Assembly: GCF_004331345.1 (NCBI RefSeq)
Contig: NZ_SJJZ01000002.1
Coordinates: 186,001-250,000 of the forward strand
Length of the DNA: 64,000 nucleotides
Direction: 5' to 3'
From: Kribbella soli
GTDB taxonomy: Bacteria; Actinomycetota; Actinomycetes; Propionibacteriales; Kribbellaceae
Shown here piece by piece: positions 1 through 7,972 of this stretch. Every line of letters begins with the position of its first letter. Position 1 is the first letter of the stretch. Under the pieces are notes generated by a model. That model saw only the letters and a list, made by a program, of their open reading frames with translations. It searched no databases and was not told the origin of the DNA. The position numbers and the translations under genes are program-made.

Positions 1-1996
1 CGGTCTTGAGCAGTACGTCGGAGTCGCTGGTCGCGGTCGCCCGGAGTTTCGCGACCCACTTCGCCGGCTCGACGAAGAACACCCGGGTGTCGTTCAGGCT
101 GGTGATCGCCAGGATGCGCGGATAGTGCTGCGCGGTGACGTTTTCGTACGGCGAGTAGGACTTCATGTACTCGTAGACCGCGGGGTCTTCGAGCGGATTG
201 CCCCATTCCTCCCACTCGATCACGGTGAGCGGCAGCGACGGGTCCAGAATCGTCGTCAACGCGTCGACGAACGGGACTTCCGCGACGATTCCGCCGAATG
301 CCTGCGGGGCCAGGTTCGCGACCGCGCCCATCAGCAGTCCGCCGGCGCTGCCGCCCTGGGCGACGATCCGTTCCGGCCTGGTCCAGCCGGCCTGCACGAG
401 GTGTTCGGCGGCCGCCACGAAGTCGGTGAACGTGTTCCGCTTGGTGAGCATCTTGCCGTCGTCGTACCAGTGCCGGCCGAGCTCGCCGCCGCCGCGGATG
501 TGCGCGATCGCGAACACGACGCCGCGGTCGAGCAGCGACAGCCGCGGGATCGAGAACCACGGGTCGACCGAGGTCTCGTACGAGCCGTACCCGTAGAGCA
601 CGACCGGAGCGTTCCCGTCCTTCGCGACGTCCTTGCGCGCGACCATCGAGATCGGCACCTTCGTGCCGTCCGGCGCGGTCGCCCATTCGCGGTACTGCGT
701 GTAATCGCTCGTGTCGACGCCGCCGAGCACGGGCTGCTGCTTGAGCAGTCGCCGCTCACCGGTCGCGACATCCACGTCGTACGTCGAACCCGGGGTGACG
801 AGGGAGGTGTAGCCGAAGCGGTAGCGGGTGTCGTGCCACTCGTCGTTGCGGCCGGGGGACACGGTGTAGATCGGCTCGTCGAACTCCAGCACCTCGGGAT
901 CGCCGAAACCGTCTTGGCTACGCCGCATGATCGCGAGCTCGGTGAGCGCGTTGCGGCGCCGGTACAGGATGACGTGGTCGGCGAACGCGTCCGCGCCGAG
1001 CAGGCGGCTGGTCTCGTCGCCCGCGATCAGCGTCGTCCAGTCGCCGGGGGCGTCGAGCGGCGCGGAGGTCAGCGAGAAGTTGGCCGCGTCGGCGTTGTGC
1101 GTGATCAGCAGTTGATCGCCGGCGTGCTCGACGTCGTACTCCACGCCTTCGCGGCGGGCCGCGACCACGACCGGGTCACCCGTCGGGTTCTGGGCGTCGA
1201 GGAGCCAGACCTCGCTGGTGAGCTTGCTGCCGAGGGCGATCATGATCGCCTGCTCGTTGCGGGTCAGGTCGACGCCGATCCAGAACCGCTCGTCCGACTC
1301 CTCCATCACGAGCACGTCGCCAGAGTCAGTTGCCGTGGCGCCGAGCGTGTGCCGCCAGACCTGGTACGGGCGCCAGGCGTCGTCGACCTTGGTGTAGAAG
1401 ATCGTCGAGCCGTCGGCGGACCAGGCGGAGCCGTAGTGCACCTCTGGCAGCTCGTCCGGCAGCAGTTCACCGGTGTCGAGGTCCTTGATCCGCAGCGTGA
1501 ACCGCTCGTCGCCCTTGAGGTCGACCGAGTACGCCAGCAGGCGGCCGTCGGGGGAGACATCGACGGTGCCGAGCGAGAAGAACTCGGAGTCGCCGGCCAC
1601 CTCGTTGCCGTCCAGCATGACCTCTTCGCCCGCGATCTCGCCGTCGGTGGCCGGCGGCTGATCGCCGTCCACCTTGACCCGGCAGTGCAGTGAATACTGC
1701 TGGCCCTCGATCGTGCGCGAGTAGTACCAGTAGCCGCCGCGACGGGCCGGCACGCTCAGGTCGGTCTGCAGCGTCCGGTCCGAGATCTCCTTGAAGATTG
1801 CCTCACGCAACGATTCCAGGTGCTCCGTGCGCGCCTCGGTGTACGCGTTCTCGGCCCGCAGGTACCCCAGCACCTCGTCGTCGCTCTTGTCCCGCAACCA
1901 CTCGTACTCGTCGACGAACACGTCACCGTGATGCACCCGCTCAACCGGCTTCCGCGCAGCAACCGGCGGCGTCACAGAAGAAGAAATCTCAGACAT
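1..1996 (-). CDS. ptrB: Oligopeptidase B (S9 family), 3' end cut by window
   Basis: Serine oligopeptidase that cleaves short peptides after basic residues, probably in the cytoplasm. Translated from the ATG at 1996 the protein begins MSEISSSVTPPVAARKPVER and runs about 665 residues without a stop to the window edge; the family is usually about 690-720 long, so only the extreme C-terminus is missing. Residues about 1-400 form the beta-propeller region (WYYSRTIEGQQY, SPDGRLLAYSVD, VSPGRNDEWHD). The catalytic domain has YGYGSYE, HIRGGGELGR and the nucleophile motif QGGSAGG (Ser about 550). The acid and His of the triad should lie near or beyond the cut. The opposite strand is also open for 522 codons, but that is a high-GC shadow. 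It is transcribed away from its neighbours and no operon is evident. Confidence 0.92.
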   Translation of the reverse strand, partial: MSEISSSVTPPVAARKPVERVHHGDVFVDEYEWLRDKSDDEVLGYLRAENAYTEARTEHLESLREAIFKEISDRTLQTDLSVPARRGGYWYYSRTIEGQQYSLHCRVKVDGDQPPATDGEIAGEEVMLDGNEVAGDSEFFSLGTVDVSPDGRLLAYSVDLKGDERFTLRIKDLDTGELLPDELPEVHYGSAWSADGSTIFYTKVDDAWRPYQVWRHTLGATATDSGDVLVMEESDERFWIGVDLTRNEQAIMIALGSKLTSEVWLLDAQNPTGDPVVVAARREGVEYDVEHAGDQLLITHNADAANFSLTSAPLDAPGDWTTLIAGDETSRLLGADAFADHVILYRRRNALTELAIMRRSQDGFGDPEVLEFDEPIYTVSPGRNDEWHDTRYRFGYTSLVTPGSTYDVDVATGERRLLKQQPVLGGVDTSDYTQYREWATAPDGTKVPISMVARKDVAKDGNAPVVLYGYGSYETSVDPWFSIPRLSLLDRGVVFAIAHIRGGGELGRHWYDDGKMLTKRNTFTDFVAAAEHLVQAGWTRPERIVAQGGSAGGLLMGAVANLAPQAFGGIVAEVPFVDALTTILDPSLPLTVIEWEEWGNPLEDPAVYEYMKSYSPYENVTAQHYPRILAITSLNDTRVFFVEPAKWVAKLRATATSDSDVLLKT

Positions 1997-2028
1997 GCCG
2001 CGAGACTACCTGCGCCCCCGGACAAGGG

Positions 2029-2739
2029 CTAAGCGCGCACGCGTTCCGTCACCGCGGACACCGCGGCTGCCACCGCCTGGCGCGACTCTTCGGTGTGGTC
2101 GAGTACGTCGAACCCGTGCCGGCCATCCGGTACTTCGATCAGCTCGAGGTCGACGCCAGCCACCCGGGCAGCGTCGATGAACGGCGGCTGCGTGAGCGCC
2201 ACGTCGGGCAGCTCACGACCGACCACGGTCATCACGAGCGGCAGCCCCCGCGCACCCCTGACGGCGTCCACCGGATGCACGCCGCGGATCGTGACGAGTT
2301 CGGAGTCGCCGACGACCGGGTAGGTCAGCGCGACGCATTTGAGCCAGTCCGGGGGACTCTGCAGGAAGCCGACGGACAGCGGCGCGCCACCGGAGAAGAA
2401 CCACAATGCGACCCGGCTACCGTCAACACGCGGGTGCGCCCGGACGGCCGCGATCGCCTTCGACAGCGCGGTCATGGAGCGATCCTCGTCGGGAAGCCCG
2501 TCGGGACTGTGGTCGACGACCGCTGCCACGGAGCCGTGCGCGGCGAGTTGAGCGGCGTACCCCTGATAGATGTGCCACGCACTCGGCAACGGCCTGCCCT
2601 CGGCGCGGTAGGGCACGCCGTGGATCAACAGAACGGCCGGCGCGGGTTCCGAGGTATCCGGGAGGTTGAGTTGCAGTCCCTCGTGCGTCGTCCGGGCGAC
2701 GTCGGGCGTCGGCAGGACGAAGGCAGGATCATCAGGCAT
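2029..2739 (-). CDS. Alpha/beta hydrolase (dienelactone-hydrolase-like)
   Basis: A 236-residue protein beginning MPDDPAFVLPTPDV. It has an alpha/beta-hydrolase core: strand-turn LLIHGVPY (about 37-44) for the oxyanion hole, the nucleophile elbow WFFSGGAP (Ser about 116), and a late His in DGRHGFDV (about 208). The elbow lacks the first Gly of the usual GxSxG, as in dienelactone-hydrolase-type proteins. The substrate cannot be told from sequence. The ATG at 2739 is chosen because the reading frame above it is antisense-type sequence over exonuclease III. It sits 20 bp downstream of exonuclease III on the same strand and could be co-transcribed. Confidence 0.82.
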   Translation of the reverse strand: MPDDPAFVLPTPDVARTTHEGLQLNLPDTSEPAPAVLLIHGVPYRAEGRPLPSAWHIYQGYAAQLAAHGSVAAVVDHSPDGLPDEDRSMTALSKAIAAVRAHPRVDGSRVALWFFSGGAPLSVGFLQSPPDWLKCVALTYPVVGDSELVTIRGVHPVDAVRGARGLPLVMTVVGRELPDVALTQPPFIDAARVAGVDLELIEVPDGRHGFDVLDHTEESRQAVAAAVSAVTERVRA

Positions 2740-2759
2740 GGCCCAACCGTAGGTCAGGG

Positions 2760-3563
2760 CTAGATCTTGTACGTCGCGACGACTGGGGCGTGGTCGCTCC
2801 AGCGTTCGGCGTACGTCGGCGCTCGGTGGATGACGCAATCGGTGGCGGCGGCTGCAAGCTCGGGGGAGGCGATCTGGTAGTCGATGCGCCAGCCGGCGTC
2901 GTTGTCGAAGGCCTTGCCGCGCCAGGACCACCACGAGTACGGGCCGGGGCCGTCGCCGCCGAACCGGCGGCCCAGGTCTACCCAGCCGGCCTCGAACAGG
3001 CGGTCCAGCCAGGCGCGTTCCTCGGGCAGGAAGCCGCTCTTCTTGCGGTTCGCCTTCCAGGCCTTCAGGTCTTCCTCGCGGTGCGCGATGTTGAGGTCGC
3101 CGCACATCAGCACGTGCCGCCCGTCGGCCCGCAGCTCGGCCAGCCGCGCGGTGATCGCGTCGAGGAACGCGTACTTCTCCTCCTGCCGCGGCGGGGTCTC
3201 GAACTCGCCCGTGAACACGTACGTGCTGACCGCGGTCAACGTCGTACCGTCGTCCAGCACCACGTCCGCCTCGACCCAGCGCCCGGTCCCGGCGAACCGC
3301 TCGGGACCGATCTCGCCGCGCTCGTCCTTGATCGGCCGCCGGCTCGCGACCGCGACGCCCGCGCGTCCCTTGTGCCCGTCGATCGCGGGCTCGGCGTGCG
3401 CGATGTTCCAGTCGCCGCCGAGGAGTTCCCGCAGTACGTCGTCGGACGCGCGGACCTCCTGCATCAGCAACAGGTCCGGGTCCGTGCTCTCCAGCCACGG
3501 CGTCATCCCGCGCCGGAAGGCGGCCCTGATCCCGTTCACATTCACCGTGGCAACCGTCAGCAC
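2760..3563 (-). CDS. xth: Exodeoxyribonuclease III (AP endonuclease)
   Basis: Base-excision-repair nuclease that cuts 5' of abasic sites and removes 3' blocking groups. The 267 residues match the usual family length. The endonuclease/exonuclease/phosphatase motifs are intact: VNVNGIRAA (Asn 8/10), LLMQEVR (metal ligand Glu 36), MCGDLNIAH (Asp 156, Asn 158), WRIDYQ, and the C-terminal WSDHAPV (Asp 257, His 258). It is cytosolic, with no signal peptide. Upstream (3574-4038) lies a small membrane protein gene 10 bp away on the same strand. Confidence 0.95.
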   Translation of the reverse strand: MLTVATVNVNGIRAAFRRGMTPWLESTDPDLLLMQEVRASDDVLRELLGGDWNIAHAEPAIDGHKGRAGVAVASRRPIKDERGEIGPERFAGTGRWVEADVVLDDGTTLTAVSTYVFTGEFETPPRQEEKYAFLDAITARLAELRADGRHVLMCGDLNIAHREEDLKAWKANRKKSGFLPEERAWLDRLFEAGWVDLGRRFGGDGPGPYSWWSWRGKAFDNDAGWRIDYQIASPELAAAATDCVIHRAPTYAERWSDHAPVVATYKI

Positions 3564-3573
3564 GGCGGAAACC

Positions 3574-4038
3574 CTACCCCTTGGTGTGCCCCGGCTTGAC
3601 CACCATCAGCACCAGGACGACCACCCAGAGCAGACTGAAGATCCCGCTCGTCATCGACAACAGTTTCGCCTTCGAAAGCACCCCGCTCCGCGCCTCGGCC
3701 GACTGGTCGGCGACCGCGAGTACGGCGGACTGTGCCGGCACGACCAGGAACGCGAGCACGAGTGCGGCGGCCAGCGTCAGGACGATCGAGGTGATCAGCC
3801 AGGCCTCGTCCATCACCTGCATGCCACCCGCGACCGCGAACCCGAAGACCGGTACGGCGAGGCCTGCCCACGCGTACACCCGGGTGATCCGGTGCAGCAC
3901 CTGGAGACCGCCCGCGTCCGGAGTTTCGGCGCCGAGCACGCGCCGCGCGATCGGCGGGAACATGCTGGCCGCGACGGTGACCGGACCGACGCAGAGGATC
4001 GCGGCAAGAACATGAACCGTCAGGAAGAACTTGTTCAT
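3574..4038 (-). CDS. Small integral membrane protein (DUF2269-like)
   Basis: A 154-residue hydrophobic protein beginning MNKFFLTVHVLAAILCVGPV. Four transmembrane helices are visible at roughly 4-24, 53-75, 80-103 and 129-150, with a conserved-looking His in the first and short basic loops. This arrangement resembles the DUF2269 family, whose function is unknown. It lies 6 bp downstream of the TetR gene on the same strand, so it may be controlled by that repressor. The family call rests on topology and length, not on a search. Confidence 0.75.
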   Translation of the reverse strand: MNKFFLTVHVLAAILCVGPVTVAASMFPPIARRVLGAETPDAGGLQVLHRITRVYAWAGLAVPVFGFAVAGGMQVMDEAWLITSIVLTLAAALVLAFLVVPAQSAVLAVADQSAEARSGVLSKAKLLSMTSGIFSLLWVVVLVLMVVKPGHTKG

Positions 4039-4044
4039 TCACAC

Positions 4045-4653
4045 TCACTCGGAGGTCGTCGTGAGGCTGGTTGTCGACAGGATGGCGTCCAGGGACTGCT
4101 CGCACAGATGCTCGAGGGCTTCCGGCGAGACGGTCGGGTTGTCGATCCACAGCAGCAGGGTCTGTTCGACGTAACCCTGCCAGCCGTGACAGGCGAGCTC
4201 GACAACGGGGGTGATCTCGATGCCACGCTCGGCGACCGCCCTGATCACCCACTCGCTGAAGACGCGCCGCAGATCGGAGTGCAGTGCTCTGACATCGGGG
4301 TCTCCGGCGGCCGACATCAGCAGGGTCGCCCGGTAGAGCTGGGGAGCCTCGAGTACGGCGCGGACGAACGCGCGAATGCCGGCACGCAGTTGTTCGTCGG
4401 GAGGCAGCGACGGGTCCGGGGCGGTGCGCAGCATGACCTCGGCGGCGGCTTCCTCGATGACGGCGTACTGGAACTTCTTCTTCGAGCCGAAGTAGTGGAA
4501 CAGCAGAGCGGGGGAGACGCCGGCTTCGGCCGCGACGAGTTCGACCGTGAGCTCGCGGTGCGGGTCCGCGAGCAGCACCCGGCGCGCGGCCGCGAGGATC
4601 TGCGCGCGTCGCTGGTCGGGCCGCAACCTGGCGCCGGAAGAGGTCTGACTCAT
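4045..4653 (-). CDS. TetR/AcrR family transcriptional repressor
   Basis: A 202-residue regulator. The N-terminal helix-turn-helix reads RAQILAAARRVLLADPHREL then AGVSPALLFHYFGSKKKF (about 17-63), the classic TetR DNA-binding segment. The C-terminal ligand domain (about 80-195) is unassigned. It is divergent from the SDR-led operon at 4728, and two similar palindromes lie in the 75-bp gap, one close to each start codon. The simplest reading is a repressor of both its own gene and the divergent operon, relieved by a lipid-like or aromatic ligand, but the ligand is not visible in the sequence. Confidence 0.92.
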   Translation of the reverse strand: MSQTSSGARLRPDQRRAQILAAARRVLLADPHRELTVELVAAEAGVSPALLFHYFGSKKKFQYAVIEEAAAEVMLRTAPDPSLPPDEQLRAGIRAFVRAVLEAPQLYRATLLMSAAGDPDVRALHSDLRRVFSEWVIRAVAERGIEITPVVELACHGWQGYVEQTLLLWIDNPTVSPEALEHLCEQSLDAILSTTSLTTTSE

Positions 4654-4665
4654 CCAGGCAGTCTA

Positions 4666-4712
4666 TTGAGTATTCGGTCAACAAGCACTTACTGTTGAGT
4701 ATCCACTCAACA
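4666..4712. promoter_or_regulatory. Tandem TetR-type operators between tetR and the SDR operon
   Basis: Two related palindromes 29 bp apart: TTGAGT-ATTC-GGTCAA at 4666-4681 (imperfect right arm) and TTGAGT-ATCC-ACTCAA at 4695-4710 (perfect; the arms extend to TGTTGAGT/ACTCAACA at 4693-4712). Both are followed by CAAGC. The first is about 12 bp from the TetR start and the second ends 5 bp before the GGAGG ribosome site of the SDR gene, so each could block one of the divergent promoters. Confidence 0.6.
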
Positions 4713-4727
4713 AGCTGGAGGTCCCAG

Positions 4728-5618
4728 ATGCGTCCGTTGCCCGGTCAAGTCGTGCTCATCACCGGCGCCTCCCGGGGGATCGGCGCCGCGGTCGCCCGGA
4801 AGCTGGCGCAGGACGGCGCGAAGCTCGCGCTGGTCGGCCTGGAGCCTGACGAGCTGAAGAAGGTCGCAGAGGACTGCGGCCCGGATTCCAGCTGGTGGGA
4901 GGCCGACGTCACCGACACCGACTCGCTCCGGACCGCGGTCGAGGCGATCGCCGAGCGCTACGGCCGGATCGATGTCGTGATGGCGAACGCCGGGATCGCC
5001 GCGCCGGGCTTCAGCCGGAGCATGGACCCGAAGGTCTGGGAGCGCGTTCTGGACGTCGACCTGGTCGGTGTCTGGCGCACTGTGCACCTCACACTGCCGT
5101 ACTTGCTGGAGAGCAAGGGCTACCTGCTGCTCGTCTCGTCCCTCGCCGCGATCGTGCACATCCCGGGCCTCGCGTCGTACAACGTGTCCAAGGCCGGAGT
5201 CGAGGCGATGGGGGACACGCTGCGGCCGGAGCTGAAGCACCTCGGTGTCCGGGTCGGTGTCGCGCACATGACGTTCGTCGACACCGACATGGTGCGCGGG
5301 GTCGACGCGCACCCTGTGTTCGGCAAGGTCCGGACCGGGATCCCGGGAGTGGGCAAGACGTACTCGCTGGAGTTCGCGGTGGACAAGTTCGTCGAGGGCA
5401 TCAGAAAGCGCTCACGCACCGTTCACGTGCCTGGTTGGATCGGGGCGCTGAAGGTGTTCCGCTGGGTGATCCCGCATGTCATCGAGGCCGGTTCTCGGTT
5501 CAGTGTGCCGAAGGCCGACGCGGCAGCGCTGGCCGACGTCCAAGCGCGGGGCGCCGAGGCATCCTCGCGACCGAGCGGTGCCGGTGGGCTCGCGGACGCC
5601 GAGGCTGCCCAGAAATGA
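4728..5618 (+). CDS. Short-chain dehydrogenase/reductase
   Basis: NAD(P)-dependent oxidoreductase, 296 residues. It shows the cofactor motif TGASRGIG (about 12-19), NAG in MANAGIA, the catalytic Ser in VSSLAAI, and the Tyr/Lys pair in SYNVSKAG. ATG 4728 is chosen over an earlier in-frame start at 4695 because GGAGG lies 7 bp upstream of it and the earlier start falls inside the operator. The stop overlaps the next start (ATGA at 5615-5618). It is the first gene of a five-gene coupled operon; with the later hydrolase it recalls the two halves of mycobacterial EphD (hydrolase plus SDR). The substrate is unknown. Confidence 0.93.
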   Translation: MRPLPGQVVLITGASRGIGAAVARKLAQDGAKLALVGLEPDELKKVAEDCGPDSSWWEADVTDTDSLRTAVEAIAERYGRIDVVMANAGIAAPGFSRSMDPKVWERVLDVDLVGVWRTVHLTLPYLLESKGYLLLVSSLAAIVHIPGLASYNVSKAGVEAMGDTLRPELKHLGVRVGVAHMTFVDTDMVRGVDAHPVFGKVRTGIPGVGKTYSLEFAVDKFVEGIRKRSRTVHVPGWIGALKVFRWVIPHVIEAGSRFSVPKADAAALADVQARGAEASSRPSGAGGLADAEAAQK

Positions 5619-6763
5619 GTGCAGACGTGAACCGGGAGTACGACGTCGTCCTGCTGGGTGCGAGCGGGTTCACGGGAGCGCTCACCGCGGAGTACCTGGA
5701 GAAGAACGCGCCGGACGGGCTGCGCTGGGCCGTTGCCGGACGCAACAAACAGAAGCTCGAGCGGTTCGGCCGGGACATCCTGGTCGCGGACGTCACCGAC
5801 CCGGGCTCGCTGCGCGAACTCGCCGAATCCACCAAGGTCGTCGCCACCACGGTCGGTCCGTACGTCGAGTACGGCGAGCCGCTCGTCGCCGCGTGTGCCG
5901 AGGCCGGGACCGGGTACCTCGATATCACCGGTGAGCAGGAGTTCATGGACCGGATGTTCGTGCGCTACCACGAGCGCGCGACGCAGACCGGTGCCCGGAT
6001 CATCCACGCGTGCGGCTTCGACTCGATCCCGTACGACCTGGGTGTGCAGTACACGGTCGAGCAGCTGCCACAGAGCGTGCCCATCCAGGTGGACGGATTG
6101 CTCCGCGCCGGTGGCCGCCCGTCCGGCGGCACGTTCCACACCGCGATCACCGCGTTCTCACGGCCGAAGCAGCACCTGGACGCGCACCGCGCCCGGCGCG
6201 AGTCCGAGACCCGGCCGGCGGACCGGAGGGCGCGAGCCGTTGCTGGGAGGATCCACCGCCAGCAAGGGTTCTGGGCGGTTCCGTTGCCGACGATCGATCC
6301 CCAGATCGTCGGGTACTCGGGCCGGCTGCTCGATCGCTACGGGCCGGACTTCCGCTACTCGCACTACGCCGCGGTGAAGCATCTCCCGACTGTTGCCGCA
6401 GGCATCGGTGGGGTCAGCCTGCTGATCGCCGGCGCGCAGGTTCCGCCGGTCCGGAACGCGCTGCTGAAGCGGCTCCAGCCCGGTGACGGACCGAGCGCGG
6501 AGCGCCGGGCGCAGTCGTGGTTCAACGTCCGGTTCGTCGGTCGCGGCGGCGGCAAGCAGGTGATCACCGAGGTCGCGGGCCGGGACCCGGGGTACGACGA
6601 GACCGCCAAGATGCTCGGGGAGAGCGCTCTCTGTCTGGCGCTCGACGATCTGCCGGAGACCGCCGGCCAGACCACGACGGCCGCGGCCATGGGACCCGCT
6701 CTGCGCGAGCGGCTGGTGAAAGCGGGGATGACCTTTGCCACCCTCGAAGTCGACAGCTACTAG
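5615..6763 (+). CDS. Saccharopine-dehydrogenase-like oxidoreductase (trans-acting enoyl reductase type)
   Basis: A 382-residue protein with an N-terminal Rossmann motif, LLGASGFTGALTAEYL (about 13-28), AGRNKQKLERF, then ATTVGPYVEYGEPLV, typical of saccharopine-dehydrogenase-like proteins such as the mycobacterial trans-acting enoyl reductases that work with polyketide synthases. No polyketide synthase lies in this window, so the partner is unknown. A lysine-pathway role is unlikely in this context. Start ATG 5615 overlaps the SDR stop (ATGA), which implies translational coupling. Its 3' end overlaps the next gene by 29 bp. Confidence 0.85.
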   Translation: MSADVNREYDVVLLGASGFTGALTAEYLEKNAPDGLRWAVAGRNKQKLERFGRDILVADVTDPGSLRELAESTKVVATTVGPYVEYGEPLVAACAEAGTGYLDITGEQEFMDRMFVRYHERATQTGARIIHACGFDSIPYDLGVQYTVEQLPQSVPIQVDGLLRAGGRPSGGTFHTAITAFSRPKQHLDAHRARRESETRPADRRARAVAGRIHRQQGFWAVPLPTIDPQIVGYSGRLLDRYGPDFRYSHYAAVKHLPTVAAGIGGVSLLIAGAQVPPVRNALLKRLQPGDGPSAERRAQSWFNVRFVGRGGGKQVITEVAGRDPGYDETAKMLGESALCLALDDLPETAGQTTTAAAMGPALRERLVKAGMTFATLEVDSY

Positions 6764-7589
6764 CCGAGACGGCACCACCCTCGCCGTCTACACCTACAAC
6801 AACGCCGCTGCCCCGGTGCTGGTCTGTGTGCATGGGTATCCGGACAATGCGTCGCTCTGGGAGCCGGTGGCCGAGTTGCTTGCCGACGACTTCCAGGTGG
6901 TCACGTACGACGTCCGAGGCGCCGGCGACTCCGACCACCCGACCAGCACCGCGGCGTACGCCCTGGACCGCCTGCAGGAGGACTTCCGGGCGGTCATCGA
7001 CCAGGTGTCACCCGACCGGCCTGTGCACGTGCTGGCTCACGACTGGGGCTCCATCCAAGCCTGGCACTTCGTCACCGCCCCGGACCTGCAACCCCGCATC
7101 GCCTCCTTCACCTCCATCTCCGGCCCGTCACTCGATCACGCCGGGTACTTCCTCAGAAAGCGCTCTCTCGCGGCGCTCTGGCAGTTGCTCCACTCCTGGT
7201 ACATCTTCTACTTCCACCTCCCATGGCTCCCGGAGCTCGGCTGGCGCAAAGGCTGGGCGCACCGCGCGTTCAACCGCCTCGAGAAGCAGCAGCCCGACGA
7301 CAACCGCTCTCTCGGCGACTACGTGAACGGCATCAAGCTGTACCGCGCGAACGTCATCCCACGACTCCTCCGGCCGGCCCAACGGCGTACCGACGTACCC
7401 GTGCTCGCGGTGTCACCGGATGCCGACCCGTTCGTCACCACCCCGCTGCAGACCGACATCGCACGCTGGGCCCCGAACCTCACGGTCAAGGTGATCAGGG
7501 GTGGCCACTGGATGCCCCGGAACGATCCCGGACTTGTCGCCCAGTTGGTCCTGCAACACACCCGCCAGGTGGCACGCTGGGGTACATGA
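6735..7589 (+). CDS. Alpha/beta hydrolase with Asp nucleophile (epoxide hydrolase/dehalogenase type)
   Basis: A 284-residue hydrolase. CVHGYPDNAS (about 31-40) gives the HGxP oxyanion motif, the nucleophile elbow is AHDWGSIQ (Asp about 103 rather than Ser), and the C-terminal His sits in RGGHWMPRNDP. An Asp nucleophile marks epoxide hydrolases and haloalkane dehalogenases rather than esterases. The start is TTG 6735, 29 bp inside the previous gene, with GGGGA about 6 bp upstream; no good ATG/GTG lies nearby. The stop overlaps the next ATG (ATGA). An SDR in the same operon suggests stepwise modification of a lipid or epoxide. Confidence 0.85.
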   Translation: MPPSKSTATSRDGTTLAVYTYNNAAAPVLVCVHGYPDNASLWEPVAELLADDFQVVTYDVRGAGDSDHPTSTAAYALDRLQEDFRAVIDQVSPDRPVHVLAHDWGSIQAWHFVTAPDLQPRIASFTSISGPSLDHAGYFLRKRSLAALWQLLHSWYIFYFHLPWLPELGWRKGWAHRAFNRLEKQQPDDNRSLGDYVNGIKLYRANVIPRLLRPAQRRTDVPVLAVSPDADPFVTTPLQTDIARWAPNLTVKVIRGGHWMPRNDPGLVAQLVLQHTRQVARWGT

Positions 7590-7972
7590 AGACGCTCCTC
7601 AACCTGATCTGGCTGGTCCTCGCCGGGTTCTGGCTCGCGGTCGGGTACGCGGTCGCCGGGATCATCTGTTGCGTGCTGATCGTCACGATCCCGTTCGGGA
7701 TCGCGTCGTTCCGGATCGCGGCGTACACCCTGTGGCCGTTCGGGCGGACCATCGTGGACAAGCGCAGCGCCGGGGCGGGTGCGCTGATCGGCAACCTGAT
7801 CTGGATCGTCGTCGCGGGCTGGTGGCTGGCGCTCGGCCATCTGACCACCGGCATCGCGCTGTGCCTGACAGTGATCGGCATCCCGCTCGGTGTCGCGAAC
7901 TTCAAGCTGATCCCGGTCTCGCTGGTGCCGCTCGGCAAGGACATCGTGCCGTCGAATCAACCGTTCGCGTGA
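7586..7972 (+). CDS. YccF domain membrane protein
   Basis: A 128-residue membrane protein with two similar halves, each a hydrophobic hairpin ending in a proline/phenylalanine turn: LIWLVLAGFWLAVGYAVAG...IPFGIASFRIAAYTLWPFG and LIWIVVAGWWLALGHLTTG...IPLGVANFKLIPVSLVPLG. This internal duplication is the YccF signature. The function of the family is unsettled. The start overlaps the hydrolase stop and its own stop overlaps the next GTG, so it is embedded in the operon. Confidence 0.88.
   Translation: MKTLLNLIWLVLAGFWLAVGYAVAGIICCVLIVTIPFGIASFRIAAYTLWPFGRTIVDKRSAGAGALIGNLIWIVVAGWWLALGHLTTGIALCLTVIGIPLGVANFKLIPVSLVPLGKDIVPSNQPFA

Noticed and set aside
125-1693. 522-codon open frame on the + strand
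   Set aside because: It is antisense to oligopeptidase B, whose translation has recognisable motifs; this frame has Arg/Val/Asp-rich, non-protein-like composition caused by high GC.
4895-5614. Long + frame ahead of the saccharopine-dehydrogenase-like gene
   Set aside because: It overlaps the SDR gene in another frame; the real start is ATG 5615, overlapping the SDR stop.
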